Positions 33,547 through 42,656 of a DNA stretch of 64,000 nucleotides are shown here, piece by piece. The notes under the pieces were generated by a model. It did no database searches. It saw only the letters and a program-made list of their open reading frames with translations, and was not told where the DNA came from. A program made the position numbers and the translations under genes. The DNA is from Bacteroidota bacterium (GTDB taxonomy: Bacteria; Bacteroidota; Bacteroidia; Chitinophagales; Saprospiraceae): NCBI GenBank assembly GCA_030147525.1, contig JASBVF010000026.1:1-64000 (forward strand), read 5' to 3'. Every line of letters starts with the position of its first letter. Positions within the stretch are counted from its first letter, which is position 1.

Positions 33547-35076
33547 TTACCCTTTCGTATCATCGACCAGCATCGTCACTACCGCAGCGATGACGAATGA
33601 AACACCGCCGATAAAGAGTGCATTGATCGGTTCGTTGTTGAAAAATTTCGAAACCATGAAACCCAGTACAGCGGAAGCCAGCAACTGGGGAATGACAATG
33701 AAAAAGTTGAAAACCCCCATGAAATAGCCCATTTTATCAGAAGGCAACGAGCCGGTCAGGATGGCGTAAGGGATGGAAAGGATACTCGCCCAGGCAAAGC
33801 CGATGCCGACCATCGATACCAGCAGCATGTTGGGGTCTTTGATGAAAAAGATGGACGCCAGACCCAGTGCTCCGAGCAGGAGACAGACCATGTGCGTGAT
33901 TTTACGGTTGTACCACCTTGCCATGATCGGCAGGAAAAACGCTGCCAGCGCTGCCACGCCATTGTAAACGGCAAAGCAGACATTGACCCAATCCGCACCG
34001 TCGTTGTAAGCCTTGGAAGTCGTGTCAGATGAACCGTAGATGTGGCTCGTAACGGCAGCCGTGGTGTAAATCCACATGGAAAACAGGGCAAACCAGGAGA
34101 AAAATTGCACCCAGGCCAGTTGTTTCATGGTCTTCGGCATGTTCAGTAAGTCAGACATGATGGTAATGAAACCGCCGGTGCCGCCGCCTTTTCTCATCTG
34201 TCCGGCAATGATGAACATCAATCCAACGAGGGTCAGGCCAATTGAAAGTATGTACAAATCCTTTTTCAAATCGGCAGCTACGAACCAGGCCGTTAGCGCA
34301 GAACCCACCGCCAGGAAAGAAATACCGTAGGTGATCATTTGCTTAGACCTCCGGAGGAGTTCTTCCGGGCTCAGGGCATCATCCGCCGGAATTTCATGCT
34401 CCGAGCTTTCCCCAAAAGAGGCCAGTTCCTCCGGTGAATACTCCCTCGACTTGATGACCGTCCACATTACCGCCAGAAAAAAGATGATGCCACCCAGGTA
34501 AAACGACCACTTTACGGAGTCCGGCACCACGCCCTCCGGTGCGGTATTGCTCACATTGAACCAGTTAGTCAGGACATACGGCAGCATGGAAGCGACCACA
34601 GCACCGACACCAATGAACAGACTTTGCATCGCAAAACCGGTGGTGCGCTGCTCGTCCGGCAGGTTGTCGCCGACAAAGGCCCGAAACGGCTCCATCGAAA
34701 TATTGATGGAGGCATCCATGATCCAAAGCATACCGGCAGCCACCCAAAGCACCGGAGAGTTCGGCATAATAAAAAGCGCTATGGAAGCGAAGATCGCCCC
34801 GACGAGGAAGTAAGGCCGTCGTCTTCCCAGCCGGTTCCAGGTGCGATCGCTCATGTAGCCGATGATGGGTTGAACGATCAGGCCGGTAGCCGGAGCTGCC
34901 ACCCACAGGATCGGAATGTCCTCCACGTTGGCGCCGAGTGTTTCAAAAATCCGGCTTACGTTGGCATTTTGCAACGCAAACCCGAACTGAATACCCAGAA
35001 ACCCGAAACTCATGTTCCAGATTTGCCAGAATGAAAGGCGGGGTTTGGTGCGGCGGTTGATGTTTTCGTTTTGCAT
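33547..35076 (-). CDS. MFS transporter, SLC45-like (disaccharide type)
   Basis: 509 residues with about 12 membrane helices; the ATG at 35076 is chosen because the upstream codons are translated repeat. The signature motif A-like loops (IGYMSDRTWNRLGRRRPYFL), the FWQIWNMSFGFLGIQFGFAL opening and the FRAFVGDNLPDEQRTTGFAM region are typical of the SLC45/SUC-like branch of MFS sugar transporters in Bacteroidota, usually for maltose or sucrose with H+ symport. It lies directly downstream of a GH13 amylase on the same strand, so import of alpha-glucosides is a reasonable inference. Confidence 0.88.
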   Translation of the reverse strand: MQNENINRRTKPRLSFWQIWNMSFGFLGIQFGFALQNANVSRIFETLGANVEDIPILWVAAPATGLIVQPIIGYMSDRTWNRLGRRRPYFLVGAIFASIALFIMPNSPVLWVAAGMLWIMDASINISMEPFRAFVGDNLPDEQRTTGFAMQSLFIGVGAVVASMLPYVLTNWFNVSNTAPEGVVPDSVKWSFYLGGIIFFLAVMWTVIKSREYSPEELASFGESSEHEIPADDALSPEELLRRSKQMITYGISFLAVGSALTAWFVAADLKKDLYILSIGLTLVGLMFIIAGQMRKGGGTGGFITIMSDLLNMPKTMKQLAWVQFFSWFALFSMWIYTTAAVTSHIYGSSDTTSKAYNDGADWVNVCFAVYNGVAALAAFFLPIMARWYNRKITHMVCLLLGALGLASIFFIKDPNMLLVSMVGIGFAWASILSIPYAILTGSLPSDKMGYFMGVFNFFIVIPQLLASAVLGFMVSKFFNNEPINALFIGGVSFVIAAVVTMLVDDTKG

Positions 35077-35079
35077 GAT

Positions 35080-35135
35080 GATGGTGATTGGTGATTGGTG
35101 ACTGGTGATCGGGCGACCTCCCAATCACCAGTCAC
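35080..35135. repeat. Snap-back array, GGTGATTGGTGACTGG theme
   Basis: On the plus strand GGTGATTGGTGATTGGTGAC (from 35083) is inverted by CCAATCACCAGTCAC (from 35120). On the coding (minus) strand the G-rich arm follows the GH13 stop and the C-rich arm ends at the MFS start codon. Confidence 0.85.
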
Positions 35136-35142
35136 ATTTTAT

Positions 35143-36540
35143 TTATTTGTTGGATAAAACCACAAAGTCCCAGGGTTTGAGGTAAATGGTCATTTCAGAC
35201 GTAAAATCTACGGTGCCTTTGGCAAATACGTTGTTGTAGGCCCCGTCGAGGCTGGAGTCGTTGAGTTGAACGTTTTTTTCATCAGCAGAAAGATTGACGA
35301 CGACAATAACCCGGTCTCCGTCTTTTTCCCTTTTGAAAGCAAAAACATCTTCATCGTCCATGGAAATGCTCATAGGCCGACCACCGGCCTCGCCATTCCA
35401 AAGCGCCTTGTTTTTATGTTTTAACTCAAAAAGCATAGTGTAAAAATCGACATATTCGGTGCCTTGCCACTGGATGGGATCTTTTTCAAAAAACTCCAGC
35501 CGCTTGTCCATGGCAGTTTCCTGTCCGTTGTAAATCAAAGGCATTCCGTCGATCGTTGCACAAAGTACGGCAAAGGTTTGATGCCCGTCGCCGAGGCGTT
35601 CGAATTCAGTGCCTGCCCACGAGTTTTCATCGTGATTGGTGGTGAAATAAATATGGTAGCCCGATTGATAGGCTGCCTGATCCTTAGCGAGGTATGCGTT
35701 GATGTCAAAGGCTTTTTTCTCGCCTTTGGCAATGGCGTTGCAGAGGTCTTTGAACTTCCAGCTGTAGTCGGCGAGGAAGCCGCCTTCATTTCGAAGTTCC
35801 GGTTTTTCAGCTTCTGCAAGCATGAAAAGCGGGCGGATGCTGTTCAGCTCAGTATTGGCGTCTTGCCAAAAATCCAGCGGCACACCATGTGCGACATCGC
35901 ATCGGAAGCCGTCGATATCCGCTTCTTTCACCCAGAAACTCATGGCGTCGATCATGGCTGTCCGCATTTCCGAATTGTCGTAATTCAGGTCGGCTACATC
36001 CGTCCAGCCCCACGATTTTCCGGTTTCTTCGTTGATCGGGTCAATCACATTGCCCAGCGAATCCTGCGTGTACCAGTCGGGATGTTCCGTGATCCAGGGA
36101 TGGTCCCAGCCGGTGTGGTTCGGCACCCAGTCGATGATGAGGCGCATGCCTAACTCGTGGGCTTTTTTAACGAGGTTTTTAAAATCCTCCATCGTTCCAA
36201 ACTCAGGGTTCACTGCCCGGTAGTCCGCCACGGCGTAATTACTGCCCAGCGTGCCCTTCCTGTTTTTTTTGCTGATGGGGTGAATAGGCATCAGCCAGAG
36301 GATGTCGACGCCCATATCCTGCAAGCGGGGGAGGTGATCACTAAAGGCATTCAGGGTGCCTTCTGGAGTGAATTGCCGGATATTGACTTCGTAAAGCACT
36401 GCGTTTTTTGTCCACTCGGGAATAGCAGGAGCTACGGCGGGGGTAGCCTCGCCGACGGAAGTGCCTTCAGGGCTGTTTTGTCTGCATGCCGAAAGGAGTA
36501 GAAGAACTAAGAGGAGGAAGAATGAGCTTTTAAACTTCAT
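35143..36540 (-). CDS. Alpha-amylase family (GH13) lipoprotein
   Basis: 465 residues with a lipobox (LLLLSAC, Cys19), so membrane-anchored in the periplasm or on the surface. GH13 catalytic residues are complete: Asp215 (GFRCDVAHGV), Glu243 (LAEAE) and Asp304 (TTNHDENS); NHT and the IIDWVPNH strand (136-143) are also present. It hydrolyses alpha-glucans or maltooligosaccharides; exact specificity is not visible. Together with the downstream SLC45-like transporter it forms a minimal alpha-glucan use operon, with no SusCD pair nearby. Confidence 0.92.
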   Translation of the reverse strand: MKFKSSFFLLLVLLLLSACRQNSPEGTSVGEATPAVAPAIPEWTKNAVLYEVNIRQFTPEGTLNAFSDHLPRLQDMGVDILWLMPIHPISKKNRKGTLGSNYAVADYRAVNPEFGTMEDFKNLVKKAHELGMRLIIDWVPNHTGWDHPWITEHPDWYTQDSLGNVIDPINEETGKSWGWTDVADLNYDNSEMRTAMIDAMSFWVKEADIDGFRCDVAHGVPLDFWQDANTELNSIRPLFMLAEAEKPELRNEGGFLADYSWKFKDLCNAIAKGEKKAFDINAYLAKDQAAYQSGYHIYFTTNHDENSWAGTEFERLGDGHQTFAVLCATIDGMPLIYNGQETAMDKRLEFFEKDPIQWQGTEYVDFYTMLFELKHKNKALWNGEAGGRPMSISMDDEDVFAFKREKDGDRVIVVVNLSADEKNVQLNDSSLDGAYNNVFAKGTVDFTSEMTIYLKPWDFVVLSNK

Positions 36541-36566
36541 GTTTGTGGTTTAGTTGTTTAGTATCG

Positions 36567-36606
36567 GTAAAAATAAAAACCGGGTGTTGTTTACCAACTA
36601 CCCGGT
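36567..36606. terminator. Bidirectional terminator
   Basis: ACCGGGTGTTG and CAACTACCCGGT (36579-36606) form a stem flanked by an A-run on the left and CATTTTTTT on the right. It separates the lipoprotein gene (36673) from the GH13 gene and can stop transcription in both directions. Confidence 0.75.
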
Positions 36607-36672
36607 CATTTTTTTAATGATTAAATGTCTTGTTGCGCACGTCGTCTTCCTTGAGGAGGTTACGACTGACGT

Positions 36673-37350
36673 TTACTGTTCGTATCCCATTTCACCCTTG
36701 TTTTTGGGGATGAAAAGGAAGTTTTCCAGTTTTGTTTGTACGTCGGTGGTGGCAAAGCGGCTTGTGCCGACCCAGACCATGACATCTTCCGTGTTGCCGA
36801 TTTTGATGGACCACTCCCGGTCGTCGCCGAGTAGCTCAGAATCCAGCAGAATCAGTGCTTTCTGGCCGTCAAATGTCCATGCGCCGGAGCCAATTTTGTT
36901 TTCAAAATAGCCATAGTCATAGGAGCCGTCCTCTTTAAATTTGAACCAGGCTCCCTGGTTTTGTCCATTGGCGGCCGGGTCGCTCATTTTTACCAAAGCT
37001 TTCACCACCCAGTAGTTGCTCGTTAAAACCCTGACCACCCGGCTTTGCTGAGGAGTCTGGGGGGAAGGGGGTGTAAAGGAAGGCTTCACCGGGTCCACTT
37101 TCGTGATGGGCGAAGCGGAAATGGCTGTGCTGAGCGGATTCAAAGGCTTTTGCTTTTTGTAAACCTGACCACTGATGGAATCCACGACGGAAACAGACTC
37201 GAAAATACCGTCGCTTGATTCGCCAGGCTTGTCGAGTGGCACGGAGCCGTCCGCTTGTTCAGTGGCAGATGCTGCCTCATCGTTTTTGGGTTCTTCCGTG
37301 CAGGAAAACCACGTCAAAGTCGCTATTAATAGCAGAAAAAGGTGTTTCAT
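36673..37350 (-). CDS. Lipocalin-like lipoprotein, unknown function
   Basis: 225 residues from the ATG at 37350, which sets the lipobox (LTWFSC, Cys17). An acidic, low-complexity linker (about 20-45) precedes a C-terminal beta-rich module (about 110-225: YWVVKALVKMSDPA, AWFKFKEDGSYDYGYFENK, WTFDGQKALILLDSE) similar to lipocalin-like/copper-resistance-like calycin domains of Bacteroidota. No function can be assigned. Confidence 0.6.
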   Translation of the reverse strand: MKHLFLLLIATLTWFSCTEEPKNDEAASATEQADGSVPLDKPGESSDGIFESVSVVDSISGQVYKKQKPLNPLSTAISASPITKVDPVKPSFTPPSPQTPQQSRVVRVLTSNYWVVKALVKMSDPAANGQNQGAWFKFKEDGSYDYGYFENKIGSGAWTFDGQKALILLDSELLGDDREWSIKIGNTEDVMVWVGTSRFATTDVQTKLENFLFIPKNKGEMGYEQ

Positions 37351-37532
37351 GATAAAATTTGTTAAGTCTTTCATTTTGGAAAAACGCCGCAAAGATATTC
37401 GAGAATTGATGTATCTGTGTTTTTGTTTCAAAAACCATACGCAGGTTTTTGCAGTTGGTTCAAATTTTTAGCTGATTGATCACCACGGTTGCCTGATAAA
37501 ACTCCACAACCCAGGAGGTAAAGTGAGTCATT

Positions 37533-38363
37533 TTAGCCAATTTCTCTGCGCATCAACTGCTCGTTTTCATCGTGAAATTTTTGCATACCCCGGCGGAAAT
37601 GATACCGCTGCCAGAGCTTTTTCATGTCAAAATCCCGGCCTTGCAACAGGGAATCCCGCAACTCCCGGATGTAAGCCAGCGATTCATCTCTGCGTTGAAG
37701 AATTTCCTTCGCATTGGTTGCCGCATCCCCATGTCCTGTTACCATCAGGCGGACAGGATGTTTTTTTAAAATTTCATCCACCTTCGCCAGCGTCTCTTCG
37801 TAAGCCTTGCTACTGTGGTAGATGTAAGGAAATTCAACATTGCTGAGGTAATCTCCGGCGAGCCAGATTGCCCCTTCACTTGTCAGGTTATTGTTTTCAA
37901 CCAGGGTGAAAATACCGTCAGGATTGTGACCGGGCGCCAGATAAAAAGTGAGCCGGGTGTTGCCTTCGTTGAAAGTTTGACCGTCCTGTATCACCTCGAT
38001 ATCTGCTTCAGGATATTCAATGGGGTAGTTCCGTGTGACGTAGTATTCATCGTCCCAGGCGAGAATTTGTTCAACGATCTTCTGCTTCTCAGGATTTTGG
38101 GTAAACGCCTGCGAGGCAATGACTTTGGCACCGGGAAAAGCTAGCCACCCGATGATGTGGTCGTAATCAGAGTGCGTAAAAAGCAGGTAAACCGGCCGTT
38201 CTTTTTTCGCAAACTCCACGAAACGGCGAATGTTTTCCACCTCGGCAGGCAACCAGTTCGGATCAACAACTAACAATAAGTCTCCGGTCAAAATGACAGT
38301 AGAAGTCGTTCGGAAAAGTGAACTTTCAAATACAACTGCCTGGTCATTTTTAAATTGAATCAT
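37533..38363 (-). CDS. MBL-fold metallohydrolase
   Basis: 276 residues from the ATG at 38363. The metal-binding motif THSDYDHIIG (HxDxDH form), APGHNPDG, WLAGDYLSN and VTGHGDA match a class of small MBL hydrolases. The C-terminal helices (about 215-276) are typical of the subgroup. The substrate is unknown. It is divergent from ggt and has its own -7 element. Confidence 0.85.
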   Translation of the reverse strand: MIQFKNDQAVVFESSLFRTTSTVILTGDLLLVVDPNWLPAEVENIRRFVEFAKKERPVYLLFTHSDYDHIIGWLAFPGAKVIASQAFTQNPEKQKIVEQILAWDDEYYVTRNYPIEYPEADIEVIQDGQTFNEGNTRLTFYLAPGHNPDGIFTLVENNNLTSEGAIWLAGDYLSNVEFPYIYHSSKAYEETLAKVDEILKKHPVRLMVTGHGDAATNAKEILQRRDESLAYIRELRDSLLQGRDFDMKKLWQRYHFRRGMQKFHDENEQLMRREIG

Positions 38364-38384
38364 AGTTTTTTTTAACTTGGGCTC

Positions 38385-38392
38385 CAAAATTA
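38385..38392 (-). promoter_or_regulatory. -7 promoter element (TAATTTTG) of the MBL gene
   Basis: A perfect TAnnTTTG on the minus strand, 21 nt before the MBL start codon. Confidence 0.45.
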
Positions 38393-38439
38393 TGAAAACA
38401 GGACATTTCACTCTGCGACATACTAAATAACTGAGCATA

Positions 38440-40125
38440 ATGAAACATCAACTACTACTTTTTATCCTACTCATTCCTTTCACAATTTTTGCACAGGACC
38501 GGATTACCGGCCATAATTTCGCAACCCGCTCAGAGGTAATTGCACAACACGGAATGGCATGTACGAGTCAGCCTCTTGCCACACAGGTCGCACTCGACAT
38601 TTTAAAAAAAGGCGGCAACGCAATGGATGCAGCCATCGCTGCAAACGCCTGCCTCGGCTTGATGGAGCCCACCGGCTGCGGGATCGGTGGAGATCTTTTT
38701 GCCATCATCTGGGATGCAAAAACGAAAAAGCTTTACGGGCTGAATGCATCCGGCCGCTCACCCAAATCGCTGACGCTTGATTATTTCAAAGAACAGGGAA
38801 TGACAGAAATTCCGGCTTACGGACCGCTGCCGGTCAGTGTGCCGGGGTGTGTAGACGGCTGGTTTGAGATTCATAAAAAATTCGGAAAGCTTCCCATGAA
38901 TCAGATCCTTGAACCTGCGATCAAATACGCAGAGGAAGGATTTCCTGTTTCGGAATTGATCGCTTACTATCTCAATGGCTCTGTCCCCCGCCTTGCCAGC
39001 CGTTACCCGAATGTCGGGGACATCTGGACCAACGACGGGAAGGTGCCTCAAAAAGGAGATGTTTTCAAAAATCCCTACCTCGCCAACACGCTGCGCAAAA
39101 TAGCGGCAGGAGGCAGGGATGCTTTCTACAAAGGTGACATCGCCCGCACGATTGCAGATTTTATCAAATCGCAGGGCGGTTTTCTCAGCTATGAAGATTT
39201 GGCAACCCACACTTCGGAGTGGGTGGAGCCTGTCTCAGTGAATTACCGGGGGTACGATGTCTGGGAACTGCCACCCAACGGCCAGGGCATTGCTGCCCTG
39301 CAAATGCTGAACATCCTGGAAGCTTACGATTTCAGCCAGTGGGGTTTTGGCAGCCCGGAGCATATTCATTATTTTGTGGAAGCTAAAAAGCTGGCCTTTG
39401 AAGACCGGGCGAAGTATTATGCAGACCCCGCTTTTTTTGATGTGCCGTTGGAGCAGTTGCTGTCAAAAGAATATGCGGCTGCTCGCCGCAAGGAAATCCG
39501 TGCTGACCGGGCAGGTGTTTACCAGGCTGGTGAGATCAGTGCAGGTGAGACCATCTACCTGACCACTGCCGATGAGGCAGGCAACATGGTTTCTTTCATT
39601 CAAAGCAACTACCGGGGAATGGGCTCCGGCATGGCGCCTCCGGGCCTTGGTTTTATGTTGCAGGACCGTGGCGAACTTTTCACATTGGAAGAGGGTAAAG
39701 CCAACAGCTACGCTCCCGGCAAGCGCCCGTTTCACACCATCATCCCAGCCTTCGTGACGAAGGACGGGCAGCCGTTCATGAGTTTTGGCGTTATGGGGGG
39801 AGATTTTCAACCGCAGGGCCACGTTGAGATATTGATGAACATGATTGATTTTGGAATGAACCTGCAGGAGGCCGGCGACGCTCCCCGCATCGATCATGGC
39901 GGATCATCTTCGCCAACAGGCGAGAAGGCTTCAGGCCGTGGCGTGATATCGCTCGAATCCGGATTTGACTACAGCACCATCCGGAAGCTGATGGAAATGG
40001 GGCATGATGTCCAGTTTGCAAGAGGTGCTTACGGCGGCTACCAGGCCATCATGTACGACGCCGGGCGGAAAGTTTTCTTTGGCGCATCCGAGTCAAGGAA
40101 AGACGGACAGGCTGCCGGTTATTAA
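38440..40125 (+). CDS. ggt: Gamma-glutamyltransferase family protein
   Basis: 561 residues with a signal peptide (cleavage after IFA). An N-terminal nucleophile hydrolase that cleaves itself before a threonine: by alignment to the E. coli TTHYSV site the nucleophile is Thr371 in GETIYLTTADEAGNMV. GNAMDAAIAANACLGLMEPTGCGIGGD, PVSVPGCVDGW, and the substrate-loop GMGSGMAPPGLGFMLQDRG are conserved. The form with IYLTT and SFIQSN after the nucleophile is the GGT-like branch common in soil and marine bacteria; glutathione or gamma-glutamyl peptide hydrolysis in the periplasm is likely. Confidence 0.92.
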   Translation: MKHQLLLFILLIPFTIFAQDRITGHNFATRSEVIAQHGMACTSQPLATQVALDILKKGGNAMDAAIAANACLGLMEPTGCGIGGDLFAIIWDAKTKKLYGLNASGRSPKSLTLDYFKEQGMTEIPAYGPLPVSVPGCVDGWFEIHKKFGKLPMNQILEPAIKYAEEGFPVSELIAYYLNGSVPRLASRYPNVGDIWTNDGKVPQKGDVFKNPYLANTLRKIAAGGRDAFYKGDIARTIADFIKSQGGFLSYEDLATHTSEWVEPVSVNYRGYDVWELPPNGQGIAALQMLNILEAYDFSQWGFGSPEHIHYFVEAKKLAFEDRAKYYADPAFFDVPLEQLLSKEYAAARRKEIRADRAGVYQAGEISAGETIYLTTADEAGNMVSFIQSNYRGMGSGMAPPGLGFMLQDRGELFTLEEGKANSYAPGKRPFHTIIPAFVTKDGQPFMSFGVMGGDFQPQGHVEILMNMIDFGMNLQEAGDAPRIDHGGSSSPTGEKASGRGVISLESGFDYSTIRKLMEMGHDVQFARGAYGGYQAIMYDAGRKVFFGASESRKDGQAAGY

Positions 40126-40219
40126 ATGTTTGGATATTTAGGAGACTGTATATAAACTACTTGGAGGTATTTTTATCAGGGTAGGTTGTTTTAATAACCT
40201 GCTTAATCCCCTTGAGAAA

Positions 40220-41104
40220 ATGATAAAAATATTAGACCTCCGTTTTCAAAATCATCCTGATACAATCGCTGCTTTTCTCGTAGAAACGACAAAAGGGCCA
40301 GTGCTTGTAGAAACAGGACCACATTCAACCTTTCCAACGCTGAAGGAAGGGCTGAAAAAACATGGCTACGTCCCGGAAGATATTCGCCATGTCTTCCTTT
40401 CCCACATTCACCTTGATCATGGTGGTGCGGCTTGGGTCTTTGCCCGGCACGGAGCCACCATTTACCTGCATCCCTTCGGTAAACCTCATTATGAAAATCC
40501 GGAGAAACTATTAGAGTCCGCCCGCCGCATTTACAAGGATGATATGGACCGGTTGTGGGGTGATCTCAAACCCATTCCCGGTGAAAGGATGTACACGGTC
40601 GACCACAATGAAAGAATCAGAGTCGGACACCAATCTTTTAAAGCCTTACACACACCTGGCCATGCCGTCCATCATGTCGCCTGGCAGTTTGGGGATGTGC
40701 TTTTTACCGGAGATGTTGGAGGGGTGAGGATAGGGGAGACAGGTTTGGTCATGCCTCCATGCCCTCCGCCGGACATTCATATTGAAGACTGGCTGGAGTC
40801 TATTCAACTCATCCGGTCAAATCGATACAAATCGCTGTACCTCACCCATTTCGGAGAAGTGAAAAATGTAAAAAGTCACCTGATTCAGCTGGAAGGAAGA
40901 TTGCTCAACTGGGCAAACTGGATCAAACCTCACTATGAAAAAGGGACAGACATTGAGAAGGTAACCCGCCTTTTCAAGGCTTACGTTAAAAAACAGCTGG
41001 TTGAAGGTGGCATTAAGGGTGCAACCCTCAAAAAATATGAAAAAGCAAATCCTGCCTGGATGAGTGTGGCAGGGCTTATGCGGTATTGGAAAAAGTACGG
41101 CTGA
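40220..41104 (+). CDS. MBL-fold metallohydrolase (glyoxalase II-like)
   Basis: 294 residues, no signal peptide. Metal motifs HIHLDHGGAA, TPGHAVHH, FTGDVGG and LTHFGE are in the expected order, so a dinuclear metal centre is likely. A long C-terminal helical part (about 215-294) is typical of a subgroup of Bacteroidota MBL proteins with unknown substrates. It follows ggt by about 95 bp on the same strand and may be co-transcribed, which would suit gamma-glutamyl or glutathione-thioester turnover, but this is only positional. Confidence 0.82.
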   Translation: MIKILDLRFQNHPDTIAAFLVETTKGPVLVETGPHSTFPTLKEGLKKHGYVPEDIRHVFLSHIHLDHGGAAWVFARHGATIYLHPFGKPHYENPEKLLESARRIYKDDMDRLWGDLKPIPGERMYTVDHNERIRVGHQSFKALHTPGHAVHHVAWQFGDVLFTGDVGGVRIGETGLVMPPCPPPDIHIEDWLESIQLIRSNRYKSLYLTHFGEVKNVKSHLIQLEGRLLNWANWIKPHYEKGTDIEKVTRLFKAYVKKQLVEGGIKGATLKKYEKANPAWMSVAGLMRYWKKYG

Positions 41105-41114
41105 GAAGGAAAGA

Positions 41115-41147
41115 AAAAAGCCTCATGGGCGAACCGTCCATGAGGCT
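41115..41147 (-). terminator. Terminator of the small membrane-protein gene
   Basis: AGCCTCATGG (41119-41128) pairs with CCATGAGGCT (41138-41147). Reading the minus strand it is followed by TTTTTTC; the plus side has no T-run. Confidence 0.75.
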
Positions 41148-41173
41148 TGATATACAGATTGTTTTAAATGATT

Positions 41174-41416
41174 TTATTCAGTTGGTAAAACTATTTTGGT
41201 GATGTTTAAAATTTTCTTGATCAAAACGACATCCGGAAGGATGATTTTGGATTCACGATTTACGTCTTCCTGATTTGATTCCTGTTGAGAAATGGAGAAG
41301 ACGGAGTTGTCGTAACCGTACTCTTCAACAGCTGTCGAATGCAGATAGAGGTAGCAAAAGATACTGAGAGATGTGAGTGCTGCCCAAATAATTGTTGGAA
41401 TTTTCCTTTTTTCCAT
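41174..41416 (-). CDS. Small single-pass membrane protein, unknown
   Basis: 80 residues from the ATG at 41416, chosen because it starts with a basic cluster before a membrane helix (MEKRKIPTIIWAALTSLSIF); the longer frame upstream lacks any feature. After the helix come an acidic stretch and a hydrophobic C-terminus (IILPDVVLIKKILNITKIVL). No family recognised. It is ended by its own terminator, which argues that it is expressed. Confidence 0.5.
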   Translation of the reverse strand: MEKRKIPTIIWAALTSLSIFCYLYLHSTAVEEYGYDNSVFSISQQESNQEDVNRESKIILPDVVLIKKILNITKIVLPTE

Positions 41417-41689
41417 GATGCAGAGATGTTTTCTTTTGTCGTAAAATTTGGTAGTTGTTGAGAAAGTCACGCCGAAAATACGTAAAAATATATAAAGCTG
41501 GTATGTTTTACGACGTTCGATCAAATATTCATGATCAACTTTCAGGAGTATAGACAGGGGGAAATTGAAATCGGTTGCAAAAAATGCCACTTTTTTTTAA
41601 AAAACTTTTCCGCTGTCAAAATTGAACTGCCGATGTGTTGCTGAAGCCTGGGTTTCAGGCTGGAAAAAGCGTCATTTCTGCTGCCAGTC

Positions 41690-42577
41690 TCACCTCTTTT
41701 GCCTGAATTGTTCTACTTCATCCTCACTGATAGACGGCGTGCCTCCTTTCCTGGATGCCACAAGCGCTCCGGTTGCGCAAGCGAAAGCAAGGCATTCCTG
41801 CGGAGATGCTCCTGTCAAGTGTTTTTTTAAAAAACCGGCGAGAAACGAATCGCCGCTGCCAATGGTATCCTGAACTTTTACCGAAAATCCGCTTTGCGTG
41901 AAAAACCCTTCTGCATTTTGCAGCACAGCGCCGTCCGGGCCTTTGGTCATCACGATGGCCTTAAGGCCAAATTTCTCCCTTACCGACTCCAGATCGATAC
42001 GTTCGTTGTTGCCTCCGCCATACCAACCGGCTATGATCTCAAGTTCCTCATCATTCATTTTAACGATATCGGATTTTTTGAGCAGGGTTTCCAGTAGTTC
42101 TCTCGAATAAAACGGGGGGCGAAGATTCACATCGAAAACCTTGAGCCCAGCAATGCCGAGTAGTTCCAGCAAAGTTTTTTTGGTGCGCTCAGTGCGGCAG
42201 GCGAGGCTGCCAAAGACAAGCGCAGCGGCGTTTTTCACCGCTTTTCGAGCGGCATCGTCGGGGTGGATGAAATCCCAGGCGACGGGTTCAACGATTTCGT
42301 AGGATGGCGAGCCTTTTTCATCCAGTTTAACGTTGACGACGCCGGTTTGAAAAGTGTGGTCGGTTTGGATCAAATCGGTGGAGACGCCTTTTTCTTTTAA
42401 AAAAGCCAGCAATTCCTTGCCGAGGTCATCATTGCCTACACGGCTGATCATTTTTGATTTAAGGCCAAAATTATTGGCGTGGTAAGCAACATTCATCGGG
42501 GCGCCACCGGCAATTTTTCCCGAGGGCAGCAAATCCCATAAGACTTCGCCGTAACAGACAATTGTGGGGTGAGACAT
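41690..42577 (-). CDS. PfkB-family sugar kinase (fructokinase-like)
   Basis: 295 residues from the ATG at 42577. Ribokinase-fold motifs are GEVLWDLLPSGKIAGGAPMN at the start and DTIGSGDSFLAGF near the C-terminus, the latter carrying the catalytic Asp. It phosphorylates a free sugar with ATP; the closest resemblance is to fructokinases of Bacteroidota (MNVAYHANNFG). It is the second gene of an operon with a sugar porter, so it should trap the imported sugar. Confidence 0.88.
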   Translation of the reverse strand: MSHPTIVCYGEVLWDLLPSGKIAGGAPMNVAYHANNFGLKSKMISRVGNDDLGKELLAFLKEKGVSTDLIQTDHTFQTGVVNVKLDEKGSPSYEIVEPVAWDFIHPDDAARKAVKNAAALVFGSLACRTERTKKTLLELLGIAGLKVFDVNLRPPFYSRELLETLLKKSDIVKMNDEELEIIAGWYGGGNNERIDLESVREKFGLKAIVMTKGPDGAVLQNAEGFFTQSGFSVKVQDTIGSGDSFLAGFLKKHLTGASPQECLAFACATGALVASRKGGTPSISEDEVEQFRQKR

Positions 42578-42587
42578 GGCTATCTTG

Positions 42588-42656
42588 TATTTGTGTGTTT
42601 GTGTGTTTGTGAGGAGCGCAGTGATTTCACAAACACCCAAACACTCATCTGATCAT
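42588..42656. repeat. Snap-back array, GTGTTTGTGT theme
   Basis: On the plus strand TTGTGTGTTTGTGTGTTTGT (from 42590) is inverted by CACAAACACCCAAACAC (from 42628). On the minus strand the G-rich arm starts at the sugar-porter stop codon (42645-42647) and the C-rich arm ends about 10 bp before the PfkB start. Confidence 0.85.
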